Below, in pieces: positions 45,152 to 54,559 of a stretch of DNA of 64,000 bases. The translations under genes and the position numbers were made by a program. This stretch comes from Motiliproteus sp965230735 (GTDB lineage Bacteria > Pseudomonadota > Gammaproteobacteria > Pseudomonadales > Balneatricaceae). The first letter of the stretch is position 1. Each line of letters starts with the position of its first letter. The stretch is taken from positions 2,294,001-2,358,000 of the forward strand of contig NZ_OZ246016.1 in NCBI RefSeq assembly GCF_965230735.1. Direction: 5' to 3'. The notes below the pieces were generated by a model. It did no database searches, had not been told where the DNA came from, and worked only from the letters and a program-made list of their open reading frames with translations.

Positions 45152-46747
45152 TTAGCTGAACTGGTTGGAAGTGTTCTTCGCACCGCCAGCTTTCAGCGCG
45201 TTCTCACCCGCGTAGTACTCTTTGTGGTCGTCGCCCAGATCGGAACCAGCCATGTTCTGGTGCTTAACACAGGCGATACCCTGACGGATCTCTTTACGCT
45301 GAACGCCTTCAACGTAGCCCAGCATTGCCTTGTCACCGAAGTACTCTTTCGCCAGGTTGTCTACAGACAGGGCGGTGGTGTGGTAAGTCGGCAGAGTGAT
45401 CAGGTGGTGGAATACGTTCGCTTCGCGAGCGGTGTCCGCCTGGAAAGTCTGGACGCGAGCGTCAGCTGCGGCAGACAGTTCAGAGTCGTCGTACTCGGCG
45501 CTCATCAGGTTGGCACGGTCGTAAGCGGAAACATCCTTACCTTCAGCGGCCCATGCATCGTAAGTCTGCTGACGGAAGTTCAGGGTCCAGTTGAAGGACG
45601 GCGAGTTGTTGTAAACCAGCTTCGCATCCGGGTGAACCTTGCGAACTTCGTCCATCATGTCCTTGATTTCGTGGACAGTCGGAACCGCAGTTTCGATCCA
45701 CAGCAGGTCAGCGCCGGCATTGATCGCTTCGATACAGTCGAAGACGCAACGCTCGTGGCCAGTGCCCTGACGGAACTGGTACAGACCGGAAGGCAGACGC
45801 TTCGGGCGAACCAGCTTGCCGTCGCGGCTGATCAGTACATCACCTTCTTTGGTGTCTTCCGGTGCAACTTCTTCGCAATCCAGGAAGGAGTTGTAAACGT
45901 CACCCTGGTCACCCGGCTCGCGGACAACAGCGATCTCTTTGGTCAGGCCAGCACCTTCGGAGTCGGTACGGGCAACGATAACACCGTCATCAACACCCAG
46001 TTCCAGGAAGGCGTAACGCAGGGCGCGCAGCTTGGCGTGGAAGTCGGCGTGAGGAACGGTAACCTTACCGTCCTGGTGACCACACTGCTTCTCGTCAGCA
46101 ACCTGGTTTTCGATCTGCAGACAGCAAGCACCAGCTTCGATCATCTGCTTGGCCATCAGGTAAGTCGCTTCTGCGTTACCGAAACCAGCGTCGATGTCAG
46201 CAACGATCGGTACAACGTGAGTTTCGTGGTTGTCGATCTGGCTCTGGATTTCAGCTTCTTTAGCAGCATCACCGGCTTCACGGGCCTTGTCCAGCTCGCG
46301 GAACAGGCCGCCCAGTTCGCGGGCGTCAGCCTGACGCAGGAAGGTGTACAGTTCTTCAACCAGGGAGGCTACAGCAGTCTTCTCGTGCATGGACTGATCC
46401 GGCAGCGGGCCGAAGTCAGAACGCAGAGCAGCAACCATCCAACCGGACAGGTACAGGTAGCGACGCTCAGTGGAACCGAAGTGCTTCTTGATAGAGATCA
46501 GCTTCTGCTGACCAACGAAACCGTGCCAGCAACCCAGTGACTGGGTGTACTTGGTCTTGTCCTTGTCGAACTCAGCCATGTCGCGACGCATGATGCCGGC
46601 GGTGTACTTGGCGATATCAAGACCAGTCTTGAACTTGTTCTGCGCACGCATACGGGCTGCGGATTCAGGGTTGATTGCATCCCAGGGGTTGCCGTGGTTA
46701 TCGCACAGGGCGGCGATGGATTCGATGTCTTTGCTCAGTGATGACAT
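45152..46747 (-). CDS. aceA: isocitrate lyase
   Basis: A 531-aa enzyme splitting isocitrate into succinate and glyoxylate, the first step of the glyoxylate shunt. The length and the active-site sequence KQCGH (in VADEKQCGHQDGK) mark the long Pseudomonas/Acinetobacter class, as against the ~434-aa E. coli enzyme with KKCGH. Other sites: VPIVADIDAGFGN (metal Asp), WIETAVPT, YNNSPSFNW. It is divergent from a LysR regulator, with malate synthase next beyond. Needed for growth on acetate and fatty acids. ATG 46747 follows a GGAGAG-type site. Confidence 0.97.
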   Translation of the reverse strand: MSSLSKDIESIAALCDNHGNPWDAINPESAARMRAQNKFKTGLDIAKYTAGIMRRDMAEFDKDKTKYTQSLGCWHGFVGQQKLISIKKHFGSTERRYLYLSGWMVAALRSDFGPLPDQSMHEKTAVASLVEELYTFLRQADARELGGLFRELDKAREAGDAAKEAEIQSQIDNHETHVVPIVADIDAGFGNAEATYLMAKQMIEAGACCLQIENQVADEKQCGHQDGKVTVPHADFHAKLRALRYAFLELGVDDGVIVARTDSEGAGLTKEIAVVREPGDQGDVYNSFLDCEEVAPEDTKEGDVLISRDGKLVRPKRLPSGLYQFRQGTGHERCVFDCIEAINAGADLLWIETAVPTVHEIKDMMDEVRKVHPDAKLVYNNSPSFNWTLNFRQQTYDAWAAEGKDVSAYDRANLMSAEYDDSELSAAADARVQTFQADTAREANVFHHLITLPTYHTTALSVDNLAKEYFGDKAMLGYVEGVQRKEIRQGIACVKHQNMAGSDLGDDHKEYYAGENALKAGGAKNTSNQFS

Positions 46748-47025
46748 GGTCTCTCCTCACTTGCGTTATTGTCGCATCAGTTCATGTTTTAAGAGGTGCG
46801 CTACTGTGTAGAGCTGAGTCGACTATAACCCTGGGATTTCCATCATTGAAATTTATATTGCATATGCTTGCTATTCTTTTTGTGAATGGTTGACGGTTGC
46901 CAGCACTGAAATTGAATAAATCCACGAGGTTTGGTGAGAGAAGTAAGGTAGTTGGCAGCTAAATAATTTATCCTGTTTATCACCCTTATAGCGGGTATCC
47001 ATTTGCTGAATAGAACTGAGTTGCC

Positions 47026-47973
47026 ATGAATCTCGACCGTATCGACCTGAACCTGCTTGTCTATCTCGATGTACTACTGCGTGAACGTAGTGTGACTAAT
47101 GCAGCAAACCAGTTGGGATTAAGCCAACCGGCGATGAGTAACGGTCTGCGTCGTCTGCGGGACCTGCTGGGCGATCCGCTGCTGGTTCGTACCAGCGATG
47201 GTATGACGCCGACCGAGCGCGCCAACGAACTGCAGCCGCTGGTTCGTGAAGCCTTGGCCCAGTTGGAAAAAGCGTTGCAGCCCAAACAGCCGTTCGATGC
47301 CGCCCAGACCGAGCGGGTGTTCCGGATCATGGCCAGCGATTACGCCGAAGCCACCCTGTTTCCGGCAGTGTTGAAGCGGATTCGAGATGTCGCTCCCGGA
47401 GTCGCACTGGACATCATGACCCCCAGTGACGTCAGTTTCTTGGATGTGGAGCAGGGCAAGGTCGATATGGTGATCAACCGTTTCGATGCCATGCCGCAAT
47501 CCTTCCATCAGAAGACCATCTGGCACGATGGCTTTTCCTGCGTGCTGAGCAGCAGCAACCCGATCTGTGAGCAGTTCGATCTCGACCACTATATTGAAGC
47601 CAACCATATCTGGGTCAGCAAAACCGGTTTTGGCGCCGGGGTCGGGATCAACCCGCAGGACGTTCAGCGCCTGGGCTGGGTTGACGGGGCGCTCAACAAA
47701 CTGGGCAAGAAACGCAATATCACTGTGTTCACCCGCCACTACCAGACTGCGATGCTGTTAGCGGAGCAGGAAGACCTGGTGGTGACGCTACCGACCCGAG
47801 CGGCCAATCTACGACAACACTCTAAAGGGATGGTGATCAAGCCCCCGCCGTTCCCGATCCCTGAGATCGAGCTGAAGATGGCCTGGAGTCCACTGCTGCA
47901 GCACAACCCGGGCCATCAGTGGTTGCGCAATGTAATCAGCGAAGTGGCGGAGACAGTGCCCGAAGCGATTTGA
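47026..47973 (+). CDS. LysR-family transcriptional regulator
   Basis: A 315-aa LysR regulator, NodD-like subgroup by its N-terminus (MNLDRIDLNLLVYLDVLLRE). The winged helix-turn-helix (SVTNAANQLGLSQPAMSNGLRRLRDLLGDPLLVR) and the two-lobe effector domain are complete. It sits between the glyoxylate-shunt genes aceA (divergent) and glcB (same strand, 202 bp downstream), so it is a good candidate regulator of both. The 278-bp gap to aceA would hold the operator; no clear T-N11-A site could be fixed. Confidence 0.92.
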   Translation: MNLDRIDLNLLVYLDVLLRERSVTNAANQLGLSQPAMSNGLRRLRDLLGDPLLVRTSDGMTPTERANELQPLVREALAQLEKALQPKQPFDAAQTERVFRIMASDYAEATLFPAVLKRIRDVAPGVALDIMTPSDVSFLDVEQGKVDMVINRFDAMPQSFHQKTIWHDGFSCVLSSSNPICEQFDLDHYIEANHIWVSKTGFGAGVGINPQDVQRLGWVDGALNKLGKKRNITVFTRHYQTAMLLAEQEDLVVTLPTRAANLRQHSKGMVIKPPPFPIPEIELKMAWSPLLQHNPGHQWLRNVISEVAETVPEAI

Positions 47974-48175
47974 CGCTGCCGTGCTTTGGCGCTGTGGTGT
48001 TGAAGGCTTGGTTTAGCATTCATGCAACAAATACCGGGGATTCTTTTGATAATCTAGGTAAATTGTTGCGCCCGCTATAGAATCGGTTGATAACTATTGG
48101 CCGATGTGACCTCGGATTGTCTCTTGAACACGACGAGCCAGATTTTATAACCCACTGAACCTTAGAGGGATTCCT

Positions 48176-50365
48176 ATGACTCAGCGCACCCAAGTAGGTG
48201 GACTTCAGATTGCAACCGTTCTGTATGACCTGATTGCCGATAAGGTGGCGCCGGGGACCGGTGTCGAACCGCAGGCGTTCTGGACCGCTTTCGAGGAAAT
48301 CCTGACCGATCTGGCGCCGAAGAATCGGGCGTTGTTGGCCAAACGCGACCAGCTTCAGGAGCAGATCGACGACTGGCATCGCAATCAGAATAACGGCCAA
48401 GGGGGCGCCGGTGACTTCGCCGACTACAAAGCCTTCCTGCAGCAGATCGGCTACCTGGTACCTGAAGGACCGGATTTTGAAATCAGCACCGAAGGTGTCG
48501 AGCCGGAAATCGCCAACCAGGCCGGACCGCAGCTGGTTGTGCCGATCATGAACGCCCGCTTTGCCCTGAATGCGGCCAACGCGCGCTGGGGTAGCCTCTA
48601 CGATGCTCTTTACGGCACCGACATCCTGCCTGAAACCGACGGCGCCGAGAAAACTGCACAATTCAATCCGGTACGTGGTGCCAAAGTGGTCGAGTACGCC
48701 CGTGCCGTGTTGAACGAAGCTGCGCCGCTCAGTGTTGGAGATCACAGCCAGTCCAGCGGTTATGCCATCGTTGACGGTCAGCTGCAGATCACCCTCAAGG
48801 GGGGCGAGCAGAGTGCGCTGAGCGATCCGGCTCAGCTGGTGGGCTACCAGGGCGATGCCGCCAACCCGACGGCAATTCTGCTGGTACACAACAATCTCCA
48901 TATCGAAATTCAGATCGACCGCGATCACCCAATCGGTAAGACCGATGCCGCCGGTGTTAAGGACCTGGTTCTGGAAGCGGCTCTGACCACCATCATGGAT
49001 TGCGAAGATTCGGTGGCCGCGGTTGATGCCGATGATAAGGTTCTGGCCTACAGCAACTGGCTGGGCCTGATGCGCGGTGATCTGGAAGAGGTGATGGAGA
49101 AGGGTGGCAAGACCATCACTCGCCGTCTGAACGACGACCGTCGTTATACCACCACCGATGCTTCCGAGCTGGTCCTCAAGGGTCGTTCAATGCTGTTTGT
49201 CCGTAACGTCGGCCATCTGATGACCAATCCGGCCATTATCGACAAAGACGGTAATGAAGTACCTGAGGGGATCATGGATGGTCTGGTCACGGCACTGATC
49301 GCCATGCACGATCTAAAAGGGAACGGACAGCTCAACGGTAACAGCATCTGCAACTCCAGCGCTGGCAGCATCAATATCGTTAAGCCGAAGATGCACGGCC
49401 CGGAAGAGGTGGCCTTTACCAACGAACTATTCGGTCGCATCGAAGATGCCCTGGGGCTACCACGCTTCACCATGAAGGTCGGCATCATGGATGAAGAGCG
49501 CCGTACCTCGGTTAACCTGAAAGAGTGTATCCGTGCGGCTAAGGATCGGGTTGTGTTCATCAACACCGGCTTCCTTGATCGTACCGGTGATGAGATTCAC
49601 ACCAGCATGGAAGCCGGTGCCTTTGCACCGAAGGGTGATCTGAAAACGCTGCCGTGGATCCTGGCTTACGAAGATCAAAACGTGGATGTGGGACTGGCTT
49701 GTGGTCTGCCGGGCAAAGCCCAGATCGGTAAGGGCATGTGGCCGGTGCCGGACAACATGGCCGACATGATGGAAGCCAAGATCGGTCACCCGATGGCCGG
49801 TGCCAACACCGCCTGGGTTCCGTCCCCGACCGCCGCTACGCTGCACGCGCTGCACTACCACAAGGTCAGCGTGCCGAGCCGTCAGCAGGAGCTGCGCAGC
49901 CGCGCTCGCGCTAATGTAGACGATATCCTGACCATCCCGCTGTTGGGTGATCGTCAGCTCAGCGCCGACGAGATCCAGAAGGAGCTCGACAACAACGCCC
50001 AGGGTATCCTCGGCTATGTGGTCCGCTGGGTTGACAGTGGGGTCGGTTGTTCCAAGGTGCCGGATATCAACAACGTCGGCCTGATGGAGGATCGTGCCAC
50101 TCTGCGGATCTCCAGCCAGCATATCGCCAACTGGTTGCGCCACGGCATCTGCACCGAAGAGCAGGTCATGGCGACGTTGAAGAAGATGGCCGCCGTGGTT
50201 GATCAGCAGAACGCTGCTGATCCCGGCTACCGAGCCATGGCACCCAGCTTCGATGGTATCGCCTTTGAAGCGGCTTGCGATCTGGTCTTCAAAGGCTGTG
50301 AGCAGCCCAGTGGCTATACCGAGCCGCTGCTGCACGCACACCGTCAGGCGGTTAAAGCTCAGTAA
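48176..50365 (+). CDS. glcB: malate synthase G
   Basis: A 729-aa single-chain malate synthase (isoform G), joining glyoxylate and acetyl-CoA to malate. The length is normal for isoform G. Typical segments are DCEDSVAAVDADDKVLAYSNWLGLM, GRSMLFVRNVGHLMTN, MHGPEEVAFTNELF and VGIMDEERRTSVNLKE; the C-terminal PSPTAATLHALHYHKVSV region contributes to the active site. With aceA it completes the glyoxylate shunt. AGAGGGA precedes ATG 48176 and a terminator follows, so it is probably monocistronic. Confidence 0.97.
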   Translation: MTQRTQVGGLQIATVLYDLIADKVAPGTGVEPQAFWTAFEEILTDLAPKNRALLAKRDQLQEQIDDWHRNQNNGQGGAGDFADYKAFLQQIGYLVPEGPDFEISTEGVEPEIANQAGPQLVVPIMNARFALNAANARWGSLYDALYGTDILPETDGAEKTAQFNPVRGAKVVEYARAVLNEAAPLSVGDHSQSSGYAIVDGQLQITLKGGEQSALSDPAQLVGYQGDAANPTAILLVHNNLHIEIQIDRDHPIGKTDAAGVKDLVLEAALTTIMDCEDSVAAVDADDKVLAYSNWLGLMRGDLEEVMEKGGKTITRRLNDDRRYTTTDASELVLKGRSMLFVRNVGHLMTNPAIIDKDGNEVPEGIMDGLVTALIAMHDLKGNGQLNGNSICNSSAGSINIVKPKMHGPEEVAFTNELFGRIEDALGLPRFTMKVGIMDEERRTSVNLKECIRAAKDRVVFINTGFLDRTGDEIHTSMEAGAFAPKGDLKTLPWILAYEDQNVDVGLACGLPGKAQIGKGMWPVPDNMADMMEAKIGHPMAGANTAWVPSPTAATLHALHYHKVSVPSRQQELRSRARANVDDILTIPLLGDRQLSADEIQKELDNNAQGILGYVVRWVDSGVGCSKVPDINNVGLMEDRATLRISSQHIANWLRHGICTEEQVMATLKKMAAVVDQQNAADPGYRAMAPSFDGIAFEAACDLVFKGCEQPSGYTEPLLHAHRQAVKAQ

Positions 50366-50390
50366 TCACCGCCAAGTCGGGACACCTTGA

Positions 50391-50417
50391 AAGAGAGCCT
50401 TCGGGCTCTCTTTTTTA
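50391..50417 (+). terminator. glcB terminator
   Basis: AGAGAGCC-TTCG-GGCTCTCT, a UUCG-type loop followed by TTTTT, 26 bp after the glcB stop. Confidence 0.9.
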
Positions 50418-50479
50418 TTTCCGCTAAAGGCTGTGAAAGGCATCCGTTGGATGGCGCTGATGGCTGGTAATAGAACCAA

Positions 50480-50695
50480 TCAATCCGACCCGGGCTGGCA
50501 ACGGCAGTAGATCAGTTCCAGCTTGGCCAGACAGGCAAAGACCATCAGTCCGGTACCCAGGGTAAAGGCGCTGATTACTTCGATCCCGCCGGGCAGATAA
50601 TAGTGTCCCAGTAGGCGGAACAGCCCAGCCAGTACGCAGATCAAAATGCCCAGAATGGCGGCCGTATTGCCCCCGAGCAATAACAATCGAGCCAT
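50480..50695 (-). CDS. small two-helix membrane protein
   Basis: A 71-aa protein with two hydrophobic helices (about 8-28 and 38-60) separated by a short loop (LLGHYYLPGGIEV). The C-terminus is cytoplasmic or periplasmic with two Cys (YCRCQ). A perfect AAGGAG before ATG 50695 supports it as a real gene. Function is unknown. Divergent from serC. Confidence 0.72.
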   Translation of the reverse strand: MARLLLLGGNTAAILGILICVLAGLFRLLGHYYLPGGIEVISAFTLGTGLMVFACLAKLELIYCRCQPGSD

Positions 50696-50775
50696 GGTTC
50701 TCTCCTTTGATAATGGCTGAAACTCAAAGCCTAGCCCAAGGTGTTGATTTTAGCCGTTTCGTATGATCTCTGACT

Positions 50776-50803
50776 TTGAGAAGAGGGCGTTTTTCGGTAC
50801 TAT
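50776..50803 (+). promoter_or_regulatory. possible serC promoter
   Basis: TTGAGA (50776-50781), a 16-bp spacer and TACTAT (50798-50803), each four to five of six matches to the sigma70 consensus, 52 bp before the GTG start. Confidence 0.4.
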
Positions 50804-50854
50804 CGGGCTACCTTTTTTTTGCGATGCGCAATAGCAACTCAGTGAGGAACTCCC

Positions 50855-51976
50855 GTGGAAGCACGTCCTGCCGTCAAACCCCAGAATCCTAATTTCTCAT
50901 CCGGTCCTTGCAGTAAACGCCCCGGTTATTCCGTGGCGCAACTGGATACTGCTACCTTGGGTCGTTCGCACCGTTCCTCGTTGGGCAAAGCTGCACTGCA
51001 AAAGGCTATCGACGATACCGCCGACCTGCTCGGCCTGCCTGAGGGCTACCGGGTCGGTATCGTACCGGCTTCTGATACCGGTGCGGTGGAGATGGCACTA
51101 TGGAGCCTGCTGGGCGCACGTCCGATCGATGTCTGCTCCTGGGAGTCTTTCGGTGCCGGTTGGCATGGTGATATCACCAAGCAGTTGAAACTGGAGGTCA
51201 ACCATATCAGCGCCGACTACGGCCAGCTGCCGGATCTGAGCCAAACCAATCCGGACCACGATATTGTGTTCACCTGGAATGGCACCACCTCCGGGGTTAA
51301 GGTCGATAGCGCCGATTGGATCAGCGACGATCGCCAGGGCCTGACCATCTGCGATGCCACCTCGGCGGTGTTCGCGATGGAGATGCCTTGGGAGAAGCTC
51401 GATGTGGTCACTTTCAGCTGGCAGAAAGTGCTGGGTGGAGAAGGGGCCCACGGAATGTTGATCCTGAGCCCCCGGGCGGTCGAGCGTTTGGAAAGCTACA
51501 CCCCGGCATGGCCGCTGCCGAAGATTTTCCGGTTGACCAAAGGCGGAAAACTGATCGAGGGTATCTTTAAAGGCGCCACGATCAATACACCATCGATGCT
51601 GGCTGTTGCCGACTACCAGGATGCGCTGGATTGGGTGCGTGAAATCGGTGGTGTCTCCGCCGCGATTGAGATCAGCAACGCCAGCCTGAAGGCGATCGAG
51701 TCCTTTGTCGATAGTCGTGACTGGATCCAGTTCCTGGCCGAGAACCCGGCTCAGCGCTCCAACACCAGTGTTTGTCTGACCTTGGATCTTAGCGATGACG
51801 AGGTTAAGGCGCTGGTCAAACTGCTGGATGCCGAAGGGGTTGCTTACGATATCGGTGCCTACCGCGATGCGCCTGCCGGCCTGCGGCTTTGGTGCGGTGC
51901 CACGGTTAATACGGCCGATATCGAAGCGCTGCTGCCCTGGCTTGAATGGGGCTACCACCAGGTCAAGAACAGCTAA
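50855..51976 (+). CDS. serC: phosphoserine aminotransferase
   Basis: A 373-aa PLP aminotransferase converting 3-phosphohydroxypyruvate to phosphoserine. It is the TIGR01365-type form common in alphaproteobacteria and some marine gammaproteobacteria, starting NPNFSSGPCSKRPGY rather than the E. coli pattern. The PLP lysine is Lys191 in SWQKVLGGEGAHG. Start is GTG 50855 with AGGA nine bases upstream. serA follows 113 bp later, but a terminator lies between them, so the pair may form two transcripts. Confidence 0.94.
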   Translation: MEARPAVKPQNPNFSSGPCSKRPGYSVAQLDTATLGRSHRSSLGKAALQKAIDDTADLLGLPEGYRVGIVPASDTGAVEMALWSLLGARPIDVCSWESFGAGWHGDITKQLKLEVNHISADYGQLPDLSQTNPDHDIVFTWNGTTSGVKVDSADWISDDRQGLTICDATSAVFAMEMPWEKLDVVTFSWQKVLGGEGAHGMLILSPRAVERLESYTPAWPLPKIFRLTKGGKLIEGIFKGATINTPSMLAVADYQDALDWVREIGGVSAAIEISNASLKAIESFVDSRDWIQFLAENPAQRSNTSVCLTLDLSDDEVKALVKLLDAEGVAYDIGAYRDAPAGLRLWCGATVNTADIEALLPWLEWGYHQVKNS

Positions 51977-51988
51977 CGCACGATTTTT

Positions 51989-52013
51989 AAACGGCCCTTT
52001 TTAGGGCCGTTTT
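51989..52013 (+). terminator. terminator between serC and serA
   Basis: AAACGGCCCT-TTTT-AGGGCCGTTT, a ten-pair stem ending in T residues, 12 bp after the serC stop. Confidence 0.8.
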
Positions 52014-52089
52014 GCTGTCAGCCCAGCGTAGGCTGGCAGCCAATAACTAGATCGACATAACTATTCTAATTCTCCAAGTAAGGCCCACT

Positions 52090-53256
52090 ATGTATCAGAT
52101 ACGAACTTACAACAGTATTTCCGTTAAAGGTCTGGACCGATTCCCCCGCGACAGCTACGAAATAGCCAGTGAACTGCCGAATCCGGACGCCTTCCTGCTG
52201 CGCTCGCAAAAACTTCACGACGTTGAATTCCCGGAAACGCTCAAAGCCATCGCCCGTGCCGGTGCCGGGGTCAACAATGTTCCTTTGGATCGATGCACCG
52301 AGCAGGGAATCGTGGTGTTCAACGCCCCCGGTGCCAATGCCAACGCGGTCAAGGAGCTGGTGCTGGCTGGCCTGCTGCTGGGCTCCCGAGATATCTATCA
52401 GGGGATGCGTTTCGTTGATGAGCTGGAACCGCAGGAGGGGCTCGATCCGCTGCTGGAAAAAGAGAAGAAGCGCTTTGCCGGCTCAGAGTTGCGTGGTAAG
52501 ACCCTGGGTGTGGTCGGGCTGGGTAATATCGGCTCGCTGGTCGCCAATATGGGCTTGGATCTGGGAATGCAGGTTTGCGGCTATGATCCGGCGATTTCGG
52601 TCGAAGCAGCCTGGCGGTTATCGAGCCGGGTTCAGAAGATGGATAACCTCAATAGCCTGTTTGCCAAGTGTGATTACATCAGTCTGCACCTGCCGGCCAT
52701 CGAAGCGACCAAGGGATTGATCAATGAATCCCTGCTGGCCACGGCAAAGCCCAATGCGGTGTTGCTGAACTTCGCCCGTGGTGAAATCGTCGACAAGCAA
52801 GCGATTCTGGCGGCTCTGAATGAAGAGCGTCTGCATCGTTACGTCTGTGACTTCCCGGCTAATGAGACGCTGGGCCATCCGAAGATGCTGCAGATGCCTC
52901 ATATCGGGGCCAGTACGGCCGAAGCGGAAGAGAACTGCGCCATGATGGTGGCGGATCAACTGATCGATTTCCTGGAAAACGGCAATATCCGCAACTCGGT
53001 TAACTTCCCGCCGATTGAATTGGCTCGGACCACGCCGGTGCGCTTGACCATTACCAATCGCAATGTACCCAAGGTACTGGGTCAGATCACCGCCATCATT
53101 GCTGAGTACAACCTCAATATCGTCGATATGTTGAACAAGAGTCGTGATGACCTGGCCTACAACATCATCGACCTGGAAGAGGTGCCCTGTCAGGCATCGA
53201 TCGATGCGCTGAGTGCGATCGAAGAAGTGATCAACCTACGGATGATCAGTCACTGA
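52090..53256 (+). CDS. serA: D-3-phosphoglycerate dehydrogenase
   Basis: A 388-aa NAD-dependent enzyme for the first step of serine synthesis. The substrate-binding domain (RAGAGVNNVPLD) and Rossmann fold (VVGLGNIGSLVANMG) are followed by the catalytic Arg (NFARGEIVD), Glu (FPANE) and His (MPHIGAST). A C-terminal ACT domain begins near residue 315 (RLTITNRNVPKVLGQITAII), which in related enzymes binds serine for feedback control. No intervening ASB domain is present. It works with SerC upstream; serB is not in the window. Confidence 0.96.
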   Translation: MYQIRTYNSISVKGLDRFPRDSYEIASELPNPDAFLLRSQKLHDVEFPETLKAIARAGAGVNNVPLDRCTEQGIVVFNAPGANANAVKELVLAGLLLGSRDIYQGMRFVDELEPQEGLDPLLEKEKKRFAGSELRGKTLGVVGLGNIGSLVANMGLDLGMQVCGYDPAISVEAAWRLSSRVQKMDNLNSLFAKCDYISLHLPAIEATKGLINESLLATAKPNAVLLNFARGEIVDKQAILAALNEERLHRYVCDFPANETLGHPKMLQMPHIGASTAEAEENCAMMVADQLIDFLENGNIRNSVNFPPIELARTTPVRLTITNRNVPKVLGQITAIIAEYNLNIVDMLNKSRDDLAYNIIDLEEVPCQASIDALSAIEEVINLRMISH

Positions 53257-53270
53257 GGATGGTTTTGAAC

Positions 53271-53402
53271 TAAGGCCGGCCAGGCGGCCGGGTTGCCGCC
53301 TGCTGCGGGTTCCACCGGCCTTAGCGGATGCTGACCAATCAATGGTAATCCTCAACCGCGGGCTCTTTTTAGATCGCAGGTGCTCCATTCGGAGCCCCTG
53401 CG
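53271..53402. other. hairpin-rich intergenic segment after serA
   Basis: Two strong structures lie here. TAAGGCCGG (53271-53279) pairs with CCGGCCTTA (53315-53323) and encloses a second stem, CAGGCGG with CCGCCTG (53281-53302). Then TCGCAGG-T-GCTCC with GGAGC-C-CCTGCGA (53373-53402) makes a 12-pair hairpin with one mismatch, followed by a small CTGAAA/TTTCAG hairpin. Neither main stem has a proper T tract on the plus strand. May be a processed 3' end or small RNA. Confidence 0.4.
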
Positions 53403-53494
53403 ACTGAAACTTTTTCAGTTGCAAACCGACCGGTCTCAATAAAATTGGAACGCTCGTTTGATTGCCGGGAAAGACTCGGGTATGACGGCCGGCG

Positions 53495-54109
53495 TTACAT
53501 TGGCCGCTTGAGGGTGATGATCTCACCGCATCCCATATACTCCGAGGCACCCAACCGGGCCACCGGATTGAGTCGGCTGGTATCGAGTTTTAAACGCCCC
53601 TTGTCATCCCGAGTGGCGACCTGATCGTCGATGTAGATCTGCTTGATCTCACCAAAGATCAGTGACTGAGCGCTATTGCCGATCTCATCGATACGGTACA
53701 GCTCGCACCCGAAGGCCACCCGACTGTCCTTGAGTCTGGGGAGCGGGAATCCTTCGAAGGTGGCGGTTTCCAGATTTAATTCATCAACTTCAGAAATCTC
53801 GGCGGGCAGGGTCATCGAACTCTGGTTCATGACTTCGAGTTGTTCCGCACTGGTAATATGAACCACGAAATGTCCACGCTGCTCAATATTGACGCGGGTA
53901 TCTTTGTGGCTGCCGTCCGGTTTTTTTCCCACCGAGATCATCAGTAGCGGCGGGTCGCTGCATACGGCGCTGAAATAGGAAAACGGAGCCAGATTGAGTT
54001 TGCCGTTGGCATGTTCCGACAAGACCCAGGCAATCGGTCGAGGCACCAGGGTCTGAATCATATTGAAGTAAACCTGATTGGGGTTTAGTTCGGCGAGATC
54101 GATATACAT
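53495..54109 (-). CDS. flavin reductase-like domain protein
   Basis: A 204-aa FMN-binding protein of the flavin reductase/DIM6-NTAB group (split-barrel fold). Family segments: LVPRPIAWVLSE, LAPFSYFSAVCSDPPLLMISVG, KDTRVNIEQRGHFVVHI. Close relatives include reductases that supply reduced flavin, as well as esterase-like members. The partner enzyme is not nearby. ATG 54109 has no strong ribosome site. Monocistronic and convergent with serA. Confidence 0.88.
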   Translation of the reverse strand: MYIDLAELNPNQVYFNMIQTLVPRPIAWVLSEHANGKLNLAPFSYFSAVCSDPPLLMISVGKKPDGSHKDTRVNIEQRGHFVVHITSAEQLEVMNQSSMTLPAEISEVDELNLETATFEGFPLPRLKDSRVAFGCELYRIDEIGNSAQSLIFGEIKQIYIDDQVATRDDKGRLKLDTSRLNPVARLGASEYMGCGEIITLKRPM

Positions 54110-54301
54110 ATCAAAGAATCCGTATTGAAAAATTTTCCTACAGTCCGGCCATCCTGGCAGGCCCGAAAATTGGCCGCTAGAGCAGCTGCTATGCTTTATG
54201 GCAGCGTGTCAGATCGTTGCGGTTGTGTCTATCCAAGAACCTAATTTACGGCGTTTGTGGTTCCGTTAATAGGTAGAGCTCATTTTACGTGAGGTTAGAG
54301 C

Positions 54302-54523
54302 GTGGAGTTCTCTGAAGTCTATCTGGGTCAAAAGATGGGGGCCTTGAAAGAGGTCATTCTGCAGCCGAAACCGGACGGCTGGATAATGCTATTACGTGAT
54401 GAAGATGATGGGCTGTTGCCGTTAACCTGGGGTGGACGGGCCTGCTTGTTTGACAGCCTCGCGCCGGCCACCGAGCTGGCCCATCTGATCGGATTCGATC
54501 ACGTTCGGGTACAGCATCACTGA
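54302..54523 (+). CDS. small protein of unknown function
   Basis: A 73-aa soluble protein (MEFSEVYLGQKMG ... HVRVQHH) with no signal peptide, membrane helix or Cys cluster; one Cys only (RACLF). Start is GTG 54302 with GAGG eight bases upstream, which supports expression. I do not recognise the family. It converges with the crotonase gene, 36 bp away. Confidence 0.55.
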   Translation: MEFSEVYLGQKMGALKEVILQPKPDGWIMLLRDEDDGLLPLTWGGRACLFDSLAPATELAHLIGFDHVRVQHH

Positions 54524-54559
54524 TATCCGCATCCCATCTTGTTCAACAACTCATCTCGT

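Noticed and set aside
45224..46540. 438-aa frame antisense to aceA
   Set aside because: Long but a mirror of the strongly biased codons of aceA; Val/Gln-rich, no recognisable motif.
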